Shown here: piece after piece, positions 1 to 10,059 of the stretch
How positions within the stretch are numbered: position 1 is the stretch's first letter
How the letters are laid out: every line of letters starts with the position of its first letter
Assembly (NCBI RefSeq): GCF_037042905.1
Contig: NC_087249.1
Location: 50,560,901-50,624,900 of the forward strand
DNA length: 64,000 bases
Reading direction: 5' to 3'
Source: Lytechinus pictus
Taxonomy: Eukaryota; Echinodermata; Echinoidea; Temnopleuroida; Toxopneustidae
The notes under the pieces: generated by a model
Databases searched by the model: none
What the model saw: only the letters and a program-made list of their open reading frames with translations
Told to the model about the DNA's origin: nothing
Translations under genes and position numbers: made by a program

Positions 1-506
1 TTTCATATACATTTCTTTTTTGGATATATTTATATACATATCACTTATAGATACATATTTACACTTACCTTCTTCTCTTAGTTTGTTTATTGCTTTATCA
101 TATATACTTATATGTCTTTTGCACATTATCAGTTGTTCCCCATTCTTTTCCTTTTTTTTCCCCCACTCTTATGCACCAGTTTATTATGCCTTTCTTTGTA
201 ACCTGTTTGACCCACCTCTCACTAATTCTCTTGTTATTCATCCCATTATCACTGTTTTGTTCCAGATCCTGTTTGATGTTGCCTGCCTCATTATCTTAAT
301 CCCTCTTGGCTTGAGGTCTTTTACTGGCCTTACTTACACTAACTTCCCTTTGTGTCTGCCTACTCCTTTTCTTTCATCCCCTTCACTAACCTGATTGGTC
401 TTCTCTACTCACTAATGCCCCTTTTGTCTCCTTGTTTCTAGTGTTGCTGTAGCTTGTTTGTGGTCTATATATTATGGTTGTTCCACTTTATATGTTTGTC
501 ATTTTG
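1..506. other. AT/pyrimidine-rich stretch, no gene recognised
   Basis: The plus strand is strongly pyrimidine rich (T and C runs). An open frame crosses 20-394, but its translation is only hydrophobic low-complexity residues produced by the T-rich composition. I find no splice-site framework or family motif. The stretch leads directly into the hairpin at 507-547 and is probably the 3' part of a decayed retroelement. Confidence 0.4.
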
Positions 507-547
507 CCTCCGACGAAGATTCTGCTAGGATCGAAAGCTTAGGCCCC
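507..547 (+). other. Retroelement 3'-end hairpin, hammerhead-like core
   Basis: The sequence has the order CCGACGA, a five-base-pair stem (GATTC 518-522 with GGATC 528-532, loop TGCTA), then GAAA (533-536) followed by GCTTAGGCC. Hammerhead ribozymes have CUGANGA, stem II, GAAA. Penelope-like retroelements are known to carry minimal hammerheads and similar GAAA-ended hairpins near their ends. Here the core U is C, and an extra A precedes the stem, so cleavage activity is doubtful. The match to a retroelement terminus is an inference from motif order. No GIY-YIG or reverse transcriptase reading frame is visible upstream inside the window. Confidence 0.35.
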
Positions 548-719
548 TTTTTGACTTTCTAATTTACTCCATTGGCTCTCTTTTATTAGATAAGCAGTTT
601 TCAGCAGCTTCTTTTTGCCACAATATTTAAATAAAAGAGTTGCCAAATCTGTTGTACATCATGTATAACCTCACACACATATATATATATTTATGACTTA
701 TAAGAAAGAGACACATATC

Positions 720-1380
720 TCACCAACAAATGAATGCGAGCGCGAAGCGCGAGCTCAATTTTTTTAGTTTACTGACCTGAAAACAGGAAAAAGGTACCGT
801 CCTGTTTGTAGTAACTCATGAGGAGGATACATATCTCACTACACAGATAATGCGAGTGCCGAGAGCGAGCTGAAATTTCTTTATATTCTGTCCTGAGAGT
901 TTGATATTCTAAGCATTTTTGGTAACAATGATTAAGATGGGTATCTAAAAGAACAATAGATGCGAGCGCGAAGCGCGAGCTGAACATTTTGATATTTCGA
1001 TCTGAAAAAAATGACAGTTAAATGGACGTTTTTGATTAAGAACAAGGTATATATCCAACAAAAGATTATTGCAAATCGAAGCGGGAGTTCTTTTGAGGTT
1101 TAGAACTGAAAACGGGACATTCTATTCACCTAAGTATTTAATCATGAAAAGTATGGGTTTTTTGCTATAGAAATGATACGAGCGCGAAGCGCGAGCTGAA
1201 AATTTTTATATTCCTATCTGAAAAGCGGACATTTTGAGCACGATTTTAAACAAAGAACGAGTTGTGTATCTCAATCTCACTTGCTGATTTCTGTGTAACA
1301 TGCGGAATTATTGGGGGGGGGGGGGCAAAACGATATGTTTGCCCCCAAAAAATATTTTCATTGGTGGGGATCGACGCCTC
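720..1380 (-). repeat. GC-palindrome minisatellite, inverted orientation
   Basis: At least four diverged units of about 110-230 bp each contain the palindrome GCGAGCGCGAAGCGCGAGC or a variant (736-755, about 850-870, 961-981, 1169-1190). The A/T-rich text between them is much less conserved. A G-run (about 1313-1325) and a GGGGATCGACGCC tail follow at the right end. The same unit appears in the opposite orientation at 10140-11005 and inside the hAT-like element at 51724-52577, so this is probably a remnant of that element type. Confidence 0.7.
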
Positions 1381-2072
1381 TGCTATGACAAATCTATTAC
1401 AATTAGAGGGTTAGCATTGATATATTCCTTGAACAATATACCTGAAGGTATTCATTTCGTCTACTCATGGAAAAAATTGAATAACCATTAAAATTTAAAA
1501 TTCATTAATATTATACTACCGGCTCTAAAGAAAAAAAAAATGTTATTCTCTACCCTTTCTTATTCGTGTCAATTTTTCACATCAGTCACTTTTAATGATT
1601 ATGGGCATCACATTAGACACATAAAAGGGGATATAGATCTGAATATCTCTGCTGCTGAAATAATAATATAAATAAGTCAGGATGTTTCCCGTCCTACATG
1701 TACCGTTTTGCTCTTGGAGAAGCATTTTCGGATTCCTGTCCAACAGAAGCAGGAATCGGTGGCATCGGGGTGATCCTCAGACTCCCCCAAAGTTGAAGAA
1801 TGGTTTTTGGATCTAGCACAACCCATAATTTTGAAAGCAAGCAAAATAATTCTGAAAGAATGTGCGAATTTCGCTCAATAACTACGTACCAAATCGGTAT
1901 GTCGCAAGAGAAATGATCTCAATAAGTGTACACGCAGCATAGTGATTGGTTGCCACAGCTTCAGATCTGACAACTTGGAGGACAAAAATGATGATGAAAC
2001 ACTCCTCAGGTTTGGATGTGCGCGCATCCCTCCTTTTATTTACCGTGTTTACACTTAATCGGCTTTTGCATC
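1381..2072. other. Intergenic, no gene recognised
   Basis: A GC-richer patch at about 1680-1800 stands out in AT-rich DNA, but I see no open frame with coding character and no repeat partner in the window. Confidence 0.4.
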
Positions 2073-2226
2073 GGGGCCGTTTCATAAAGAGTTACAACTG
2101 TTGTAACTTTGGCATTATGGCAACTTCCATGGAAAAAGGGCTCAGCAGCCAATTAAAATCAAGGTTACCATGGTAGTTGTCATAATGACAAAGTTAACAG
2201 TTGTAACTCTTTATGAAACGAGCCCC
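2073..2226. mobile_element. MITE family A, copy 1
   Basis: The terminal inverted repeats begin GGGGCCGTTTCATAAAGAG and end CTCTTTATGAAACGAGCCCC. Inside them are GTTACAACTGTTGTAAC and mirrored GCATTATGGCAAC / GTTGTCATAATGAC blocks, so almost the whole 154 bp folds on itself. Diverged copies lie at 42065-42212 and 54692-54840. No transposase is encoded, so it must be mobilised in trans if mobile at all. Confidence 0.8.
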
Positions 2227-2229
2227 TGG

Positions 2230-3010
2230 TCAGTATGCAAATGAGGGGACTGATGACATTACCCAGTCACTATTTCTTTTGTGTTTCATTGTATGATATA
2301 TGAAATATTTGAATTGTCTCATTATGCAACAAATAGTAATAATAATAATTAACATTATTTGTATATATAGCGCTTATCACAAAACATGTCTCTAACCGCT
2401 TAGGAAAAAAATAGAAAGAGGGAAGGAATTTCAGGGAAATAAAGTAATTGTATTATAGTTCACATTAGACTATAGACAGTTGAGGGGCTTCCCATGCGAA
2501 GGGAAAGGCTATTTAACAAAAAAAGTAGGTATTTAACATGGATTTGGGATTTGAATTTCTCTGTTGAATCTGCTTGTTTTATACTTTGTGGTAGATTGTT
2601 CCAGAGATGAGGGGATGCGGAAAAAAAAAGATCGTGAACCATAAGACTGGGTATAGGTGACAGAAACTATTATTCCTCTTTGAACATCATATGGAATTAC
2701 CATTGTTTTAATATTTTGTGGTTCAGCCAGATTGGTTATTATTGTCAAATTTATTAAAATTGAAATATCGTATAATTCCAGAAAAAAAAGGAATAGTGAA
2801 TGAGGACATCATCGACTCTCTCATTTGCATATCCCCCAGATGTGCATATAACTGTTTGTTGTAACCTAAAATATAGCATATCATAACTTTCTCATTTTAC
2901 ATCCGATTTTGATTATTAAAAAAAAAAAATCAGCGTTGTGCTTGCTTGATTTTTCTCTATCGATTCAAATCAACATTTTTTTTTTTTGGGGGGGTGGACT
3001 TGACCTTCAA
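2230..3010. mobile_element. MITE family B, interrupted copy
   Basis: This copy shares long segments with 50151-52832, including CAGTCACTATTTCTTTTGT near 2262, a block at about 2690-2780, and the ending GGGGTGGACTTGACCTTC (about 2990-3007). A LINE fragment (2335-2690) separates the two halves. The family's ends read TTAAAGGTCAAGTCCACCCC, so the target is probably TTAA. Confidence 0.7.
2335..2690 (-). pseudogene. Non-LTR retrotransposon 3' fragment
   Basis: On the minus strand, open pieces read YTQSYGSRSF then, after a frame change, FSASPHLWNNLPQSI and KFKSQIH. This is the common C-terminal end of CR1/L2/Jockey-type reverse transcriptase polyproteins (G-R-SF...P-LWN-LP--I). The 3' tail ends in ATT/AAT trinucleotides at about 2335-2350. 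The fragment is frame-shifted and inserted into a family B MITE, so the LINE insertion is younger than that MITE. Confidence 0.7.
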
Positions 3011-4639
3011 TGTAGGCAGTGAATCTTGTTAAAAAAACTATATAGATAAATAAAACAATGTGTATCATACTGCAAAATGCCTACAGGAAATTGAAATACA
3101 GCATTTCAACTATTTTCTGTATAATTATTTATTATTTATGAAAGGGTTGATTTTCCTATTCAATAATGGACTTTTCATTAAATCGGTCATGGTCCATCGT
3201 TCTCTTCTTTTGCTTCATGTGTATAATATTTGTTTTCAATTTGGGAAAATACACGAATACAACGGACACTGTACTAAGTGCACCCACACACACATGTATT
3301 AAATTGAATTCAGAATTTATTGGTATAAATAAGCTATAATGCATTCTCTTTTAATAGAGAATTTTCACTTATCATCATTTAACAGTCAATATAAAATTTG
3401 TAAACATTGCAATTCATTTTTTTATGATGGCAACATCAGGCACAAAGAACAATATAATAAAAAATTATATTTTCATATGAGTATCAGCAAAATACATGCA
3501 TGACTGAGTGGAAATGCATGGTGGGACTAATTTTACTTCCTATACAACTCAAGTACCGATAAGCCGAAAAATACATAATTCATTAGCATCATTTTTATCT
3601 CTTCATAATATATAGATTTATATTTATTCCAAGTTTTCAGATAGCAAAGTGATTATCATGAAAGCTCCAACTATCGCCCATATACTTCTCAATAACGCAC
3701 TCTTTAAGAAAATACAGCCATTTCAGCGTAGAAAGAATAAAAATGGAATGGTACAAATCCAGAGGAACAGAAATGTTTGGTGTTCACTCTCATTTCTGAC
3801 TTCACAAACGTGATCTGAATAATCGAGTAAACTTATGGGACATTTAAAAGTACAATCATATGAATTTGTCACGTTTGCTATTCGACCAATAAAAATATTT
3901 AGTGCATTTCCTGGAAGTATTTCCATGTTGAACTGTATGACACATAAAATTTGATAAATTACTTTACAGAAATTCGTATAAAAGTTCCTTACCTATTTTC
4001 TCAGTATTATAAGTTAATAGGGGGCGCTGTTACATTTCATGGGGGAGTTCAACTTAACCGAATTTATCTATGGCAAATAACGTACATAAATCTATATACA
4101 GTCGGAAACGAATAAACAATGAAATCATGAAAGGGGTACTTTATGCTGAAAATATAGATAGGTCTAATATTTAGTTTCATTAGTAGAAAAGCTATTGCAT
4201 TTCAAAGTTAAGAATATTTAAAAAACACACACACAACATATGCATGCCCTTGTGAAAATACTGGCTGACAATAAAACGTCCCCACTTTCCCTTTTCTTAT
4301 TCTATTACATGAAACCATATTTTCATTTCATATTTTCATAATGAGCGTAAAATATATATCACTGTTAATGAAATAAAACCCTGCATGCATGCTATTCACT
4401 CACTTTGCTTACGATAGCCAGCTTGCCCATGCATCCCTTCTATTTGCACTTGATTATATTCAAATCAATTCAATTAAATTATTTTATTTCATTTCCATTA
4501 TATAAATCAATAGATAAATTACATCAAATAACAATAATAACAAATAATTAGGCAATTAATACATGAGCATATAACAAGAAAGAAAAAAAGGAAAAGAGTA
4601 AAAAGGTAAAGATCAGACGGAACTGTCACACAAGGCTTC
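3011..4639. other. AT-rich intergenic DNA, nothing recognised
   Basis: Several short open frames occur on both strands, but none has splice context or family motifs. There are A-runs and T-runs throughout and a CA-type run near 4227-4237. Confidence 0.45.
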
Positions 4640-4772
4640 CATCGTGAATGATACCTTTCTTACGCGCTTAACCATCGCCAATCATGAATGAATATACCAT
4701 TTACCACAAGAAATGATCACCAGTCGTTCTTAAAGTCGCTCTTAACTTACGAACAGCTTTATGAAACACCCA
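4640..4772. mobile_element. MITE family C, copy 1
   Basis: This is the inverse-orientation partner of 36883-37041. Shared blocks are CCATTTACCACAAG, ATCACCAGTCGTTCTTAAAG, and the end CTCTTAACTTACGAACAGCTTTATGAAAC. Family A and C ends both contain TTTATGAAAC, so the two families may share a terminal recognition sequence. Confidence 0.65.
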
Positions 4773-4872
4773 CCGGGTATAGAGAAAGAAAGAAGTGAGG
4801 AGTAAGAAAGGAGGATAAAACATAAAAGACAACGATACGGAGAACAAGATAAAAAGATAAGGAAAATATATA

Positions 4873-5120
4873 TACAGTGGTGCTCAAAAGTTAGTGAACC
4901 CCATCAGAAAATAAACATATTTAAAGTGTGCAAGTTCTGCCATGTTTTAGATATTTAATTGTCAAGTCAGGTGATAGAATATTACATTCAATAAAGTTTG
5001 TTTCTCTGTGCTCACCGAACATTGTATTTTTGTTGTTGTCTATACATTCAACTCTCAACACGAACATGATGAAGGAGTGCATTTTATTGTGGGGTTCACT
5101 AACCTTTGAGCACAACTGTA
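4873..5120. mobile_element. Tc1/mariner-type MITE with TA target site
   Basis: The ends are CAGTGGTGCTCAAAAGTTAG (from 4875) and the inverse CTAACCTTTGAGCACAACTG (to 5118), with GTGAACCCC continuing each arm inward. A TA dinucleotide sits immediately outside each end (4873-4874 and 5119-5120), the hallmark of Tc1/mariner insertion. The 244-bp interior is AT rich without a transposase frame, so the element is non-autonomous. Confidence 0.85.
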
Positions 5121-6388
5121 TATGAATTATGTCTATTTTCCATTATCATTATCTTATTTTGCGTGATGTTAACGTTATTGTGAATGGGATTTAACAATAA
5201 ATGCAGAAGCTCTACTGCTAAACAGTTTCACAGTGATGACCTTACACAAACAATGCTACTTTTATATTGGTGGAGTATATAGTTATTATTTGCTGACAAA
5301 ATAGAGAATTGAACTGCACCGAATACCAGTCAATAAATAGAATAGCAAGTAGAATTTAGATGAACTTTCAGGAATGACACTAATAGGGAGTTTTTCCCCT
5401 GCGACGTATTGGGGATTCAAGGACACAATAAATGTATTGAAAATGCCCATCAAATGACAGGTCTTTGTCGAAAATCGGAAAACCGGAATAGGAGTTTTAG
5501 AGCTGAAAAAATGCAAATAGTTATGTCGTTTGTCCAAAGTCAAGGACTAAACAGCTGTTCTGATTCACCAATTGAGGACGAATAATTCTTGGTTGTTCTT
5601 TGTCATGAAGAACATCTGGCAACGCATTTTATCTGTTCTTGAGTCCTTCGTAAGTCGCTGTGTGAAATTTCTGTGTTGATTTACTGACAGAGGTTGACCC
5701 AAATTTAATGACACCGTGATGTTTGCCTATATATTGACTTGAAATGGAGATCGAGCATTAATCATATTAATAGGGAACCGCCAGCTGCGCGTGTCCAGTC
5801 GATGGACTTGATACAAGTGAGAAAGAAATTTGAGCCTCATGCATTTGGCTTTTGAGGCTCTTCGTTAATAATAATAATAATTAGACTTTTATATCGCGCC
5901 AAATCCACTCTGTAGAGTGCTCAAGGCGTTCTCTTGTGCTTATTGTTCTAAAAGTGGACACCATATACTGGCGTACATGGGCATTTAAAATGTACCCATA
6001 ATTAAGAATTCCCTTTATATATACCCTTTACTAAAATTTGTAATATTTTCATCCACCTATAATGCTTTGAATATCATATTTCCACGAATGTGTAAAAGAT
6101 ATAGGCCTATAAACCTTTACATGTCAGTATAGGCCTACATTTTCAAAACATACCCTTTCCCACTGATTTTGGCAATTTCGATACCGTTTTTTACCATGCT
6201 CATTATTCTGCGTGTATCGCTCCACCGCGGTGCACTGTTTTGATATTTCAAAAGGGCAAAAATCTAGAGGTGATCGGAAAGTGAAGTTCGATTTATGATT
6301 TTTTTTTAAATTATTATCAATTGGTATTGATATTGCTTTTTCAATTAAAATTATCAAGTTTGTGAATGAACACATGCCGATTTTTAAT
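5121..6388. other. 3' flank of the glutamine synthetase gene
   Basis: This AT-rich stretch follows the synthetase stop codon on the minus strand and should contain its 3' UTR, but I cannot place a convincing polyadenylation signal. At 5866-5960 an (AAT)n run followed by TATCGCGCCAAAT and AGTGCTCAAGGCG resembles the 3' tail of a short retroelement. Confidence 0.4.
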
Positions 6389-7446
6389 TCACAGGTATTC
6401 AAAAAAGTAGTTAAAGGCCCAATCTCGGTCGCCTTTAGCTTCGGCCTCCCTCGCCTGCCTTGCTTCGCACATTTTCACCGCTGTGAAGCATTTTATGAAG
6501 TCTTTACCGAGAGCATCGCAGATTGTGTCATCGTTGGTCAAAGCAGTGAGGGCGTCCTCCATATTTGTTGGGAAGTTAGCTGTCTTTGGCAGAATGTCGG
6601 CTTCTTTATAGGCATTACCAGTGACATGTGGTGGAGGTTTGAGCTTGTTGACGATGCCATCCACACCAGCTGCAACTGTTGCAGCCAGGGATAGGTATGG
6701 GTTGCATCCTGCTGCCCCAGCGCGATGTTCAATGTACGTTCCATCTGGACCGTTTATTTGTACACGGAGATCACACGTACGGTTGTCGAAACCCCAGGTA
6801 GCGTTGACTGGAGCAAATGTATGTGGTACGACCCTGGAGAGACAGTTGACGGTTGGAGCCATAAGAACTTCGATTGCTGGAGCATGAGCCAAGATTCCTG
6901 CGATCCAGTATTGACCTATTTCAGAAATGGACAATGGATCGTGTGCATCGTAAAGGAGAGGTACCTTCTCGTCGTTGTCCCAGAGAGAATGATTAAAATG
7001 ACCGGATGAACCAGATTTGTTGGGATAAGGCTTTGTCATGAAAGAGGCCATGTAGCCATTGAGGATGGCAATTTCTTTGATAGACGTTTTGTAGGTGTGG
7101 GCGGTATCAGCAGCACGTATTCCAAAGGCAGGTTTGTAGGAGATCTCGAGTTGACCCGGTCCGTACTCATTCTCTACATGCTCAAGATCTACACCAACCT
7201 TGGGAAGATACTCCATGAACTTGACAAGGAGGTCATGGTATGGAGTATCGCGAATTGCAGAATGCACGTTTTTATCCTCGTTTAGCGGTTTCTTCGTTTT
7301 CTTATCAACCACGTAGAATTCATGTTCGTGGGCCGAGAGGAGAGATATACCAAGTTTTCTCAGTTTCTCCAACTGCCTGCGAGCTACAACTCTTGGATGC
7401 CCTCCTACTTCAGACCCTTTCCAGGTTGGTTCGATCAGGATTCGAC
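6389..7446 (-). CDS. Class I glutamine synthetase/lengsin-like, exon 2 (catalytic domain)
   Basis: This exon supplies residues 97-448 of a 448-residue protein. Its 3' splice site (CACAG, exon from 7446) joins exon 1 inside a glycine codon and opens the conserved strand RILIEP. Residues aligned with the bacterial GSI active site are all present: E137/E139 in HEHEFYV, E190/E197 in ENEYGPGQLE, the ATP-site stretch from K235 (KPYPNKSGSSGHFNHS, H246), R301, R319/R324 in NRTCDLRV, and E336/R338 in IEHRAG. Glutamine synthetases condense glutamate and ammonia using ATP; vertebrate lengsin is a lens protein without that activity. Here the retained residues leave activity open. The length fits the family. 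Stop TGA is at 6389-6391. I cannot separate a true synthetase from an invertebrate lengsin relative, so I give no symbol. Confidence 0.93.
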
Positions 7447-7844
7447 CTGTGTTTCAGAACAATAATGAAAAATATCACATCAGCATTGAATTCATATTCA
7501 AGAGACGTTGTTTCTAAATCAACTAATTAGGATCCAATGAAAAATATAAATCGAAAAAGAATCAAAATATACGGTAATGACTTGAGCATTCAATCGACCA
7601 ATGACGTGATTCAGTGCCGCTGGTGCCGCCCTCACTCATTCACGAACCTAAATATAATATTTCCCCTTCTTGCGCTACGAAGCTTGTTTTGTTCGCAACC
7701 TTCCGGATTTGAAATTACTTGCCCGACTCTTGGCATTAGTCAGATAAAATAGATGCGCCTAAATACCAAGAATAATTTTATTTCAAGATTCAAGAAATTC
7801 ACTTCATTTTCATCCTTATACATCAAATAAATGTACAAATCAAA

Positions 7845-7946
7845 TGATTAAAATCATCTACATAAGAATTATTAAAAATATACAATAATGTATATACAAA
7901 ATAAACAAAAGGGGTCCCAGGATACTTCCTTGTGGAATACCGTCAA
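7845..7946 (-). pseudogene. Reverse transcriptase remnant (non-LTR)
   Basis: Minus-strand translation gives GIPQGSILGPLLFILYI and, in another frame about 60 bp on, YVDDFNHL. These are the adjacent motifs of reverse transcriptase, the second holding the catalytic aspartates. The two parts are out of frame and separated by a stop, so this is a decayed insertion inside the synthetase intron. Confidence 0.75.
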
Positions 7947-9238
7947 AAAACAAAATGGGCCAACAAACATAGAGGGCAGCAACAAAATATTGGCGCCTTC
8001 TAGCTTTAATAGTTTAATAACAAAAATGTAAATTGTTATATATAAAAAGAATTGTAAGAGCAATTACATTCATTTATTTAGTTATTTCCTCTTTAAGGAT
8101 ATTCATAGCATAGAATGATTAAGAATATTCCAGAATGCCTACACCTATTTAAAGGCTGAGGAATGTTGTTATTTCTGAATAGAATAAGGCAGACAATAGA
8201 GCTTCCTAGTAGCAGTAAAAAGAACAGTAGGCTTAGCTATGTTGTTTACATTTGTTAATTTCACTGAGGGCATTCAAGAGGCTTCTAAATTTAGACTGCT
8301 TTAGAAATGGGCAGAATGTTCTTTTTGTAGACAATACTAGAAACTCTAGAATAGTGAATAATTTGTATATAAGCTGGCAGTTTCTTCAAAGATATCAGAT
8401 AACATCACATCAGATCAGAATTCAGAGTTTCACGCCAGACTTTATGTCAGAGCATAGCTTATTTCCACCTGGAATATTGATCTTCTGTGGAATTATTTGC
8501 ACGTCATCAATTAACTGTTTGCAGTTACTTTGGGAAAGGTATTCTCAGTTCTCATCAAGATCGTCAACCTAATTTAATGCATGCTTTTCAACCCATGGAT
8601 TGCTGAAATTGACTGTTAATCATCATCAACATCGTCTTCACGGTCATTTCAACTTGTAACAGTGACTCTTGTTATTCATCGTGCTTCAACATCAATTTAA
8701 TCATCGCCAGCATTGTGGACATTAATTGAAGGAACCTTTGCCAGCCAACCTGGATATTATCTTTTGGAATAAATTCAGAACTGTCACTTCAAGAGATGTA
8801 AGATAAATATTTATTTATGTTTTGTTAGTTTATGGTTGTTATATTTCCTGTAATAAAAGAAAAGGAAATCAAATTTAAAAGTAAATGTTTATTGTTATTT
8901 GTTGCAGTATCGTAACAAAATCATTGTTTGTTTATCTATTTTTCTATCTATCAATATTCAATTATACTTTATATCGCTTTATATTTATTCCGTAAAACAC
9001 AAGATTACTATTAAACACGGTTTATATCAAAGTCCTGGGGGTGATTAAAAAAAACAAATCGTAATTGAAAAAGAGTCTGTCAAAGGTGCAGTAAAGAAGA
9101 GGACATTTTTGGCCTACATTCTTCGTCTAGGCAATACTAAAATATATATTGCTCGATACGCCGAAATTTGACAAATTCCTCATAATTATATAGGCTTAGG
9201 TACAAATCTTGCCGTGCAATATCGTGATGCATTGTACA

Positions 9239-9352
9239 CAGTAGCGTACCGTGACTCGGAGGAGACAAAGCATTGGGGGGGCAAAGCATTGTTCACAGAC
9301 AATGCACTGCCCCCCCAGTGCTTTGTCTCCTGCGGTTCACGGTACGCTACTG
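9239..9352. mobile_element. hAT-like MITE hairpin with perfect 8-bp target duplication
   Basis: The arms GTAGCGTACCGTGA...GGAGACAAAGCATTGGGGGGG (9241-9281) and its inverse (9310-9350) pair almost completely. The ends CAGTAGCGTA / TACGCTACTG match the CAGTGGCGTA ends of the element at 51724-52577. Both sides carry ATTGTACA (9231-9238 and 9353-9360), an exact 8-bp duplication as expected for hAT transposition. It lies in the intron about 40 bp from the exon 1 donor of the synthetase gene. Confidence 0.88.
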
Positions 9353-9390
9353 ATTGTACAGTCAAATAATTATGCTCTTCAAAATATTAC

Positions 9391-9679
9391 CTGTGCGTTC
9401 CAACCATGGAAGAACCTGAAAGGTTTCAAATATAGGAAACATGACAGCATCACCATAACCTATTTCCTCTGCATATCCAGTATCTGATACGAGTTCATTC
9501 ATCTGGATATCAACGGATAGATGAGTGAGAGAGAAATTGAGTCCCTTGGTTACTTTTTCCTTAAAGTGTTTAGCCAGAACAAGCTTGGATCTTGCGATGC
9601 CATTGGTGTCCGTCTGCTCGAAGCGGATAGCCAAGAGGTTTGCCTCTTTGATAATGGCAAGGATTTTATCCAGATTCAT
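9391..9679 (-). CDS. Class I glutamine synthetase/lengsin-like, exon 1 (N-terminal domain)
   Basis: This exon encodes residues 1-96 and the first base of codon 97. The start ATG (9679-9677) is supported by an in-frame TAG 24 bp upstream; an AACAG acceptor-like site near 9705-9709 suggests the 5' UTR may be split. The region matches the small N-terminal beta-grasp part of class I synthetases: I-RFEQTDTNGIARSK (residues 18-32), the loop preceding VDIQMNELVSD, and the YGDAVMFP strand. No signal peptide or membrane segment is visible, in keeping with a cytosolic enzyme-like protein. The exon ends ...LPWLERTG at a consensus donor. Confidence 0.9.
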
Positions 9680-9818
9680 TCCTGATGCAGGGGATGATTC
9701 CTACCTGTTAAAATGCAGGAATGGAAAGAATGACAATCGAAATTTAGTAACGGAACCTGGATGTATAATGATCGAGGGGCAGTTTTAACGAAATCATGGT
9801 TTGCGCGCGCGACGACGC

Positions 9819-9827
9819 TATATTATA
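9819..9827 (-). promoter_or_regulatory. Possible TATA box of the glutamine synthetase-like gene
   Basis: On the minus strand TATAATATA lies about 140 bp upstream of the start codon, next to a CpG-rich patch (GCGTCGTCGCGCGCGC). Transcription from here would include a short upstream ATG frame ending in TAA before the main start. Support is position and composition only. Confidence 0.25.
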
Positions 9828-10059
9828 CCGTCGCGATTATCAGACGGAATATAGAACAAGTCAGTGTTACTTGTAAGAAGGAAGGGAAAGGGGAAAGGAT
9901 AAATAAAAGACGAAAGAGCCAAAGGGAAATAGATCTCGAGGAAAGGGGAAGGATCAAGAGGGAAGGAAAATATAATAAAGGGTGTATATTCTTACATGCC
10001 AAGACCTTTAAGTTGAAAAACACAAAGAAATTGCGGAAGACTTGATAAAACTATGATCG

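Larger units (their letters stand above)
7447..9390 (-). other. Intron of the glutamine synthetase-like gene
   Basis: The donor is GTAATA directly after ...GAACGCACAG (9391) and the acceptor is TTCTGAAACACAG before 7446, a clean GT-AG pair in phase 1. The 1.94-kb intron holds a reverse transcriptase remnant (7845-7946) and a 114-bp hAT-like MITE (9239-9352). The remainder is AT rich with no further signal. Confidence 0.85.

Noticed and set aside
6362..7530. Plus-strand open frames across the synthetase
   Set aside because: Shadows of the minus-strand synthetase exon.
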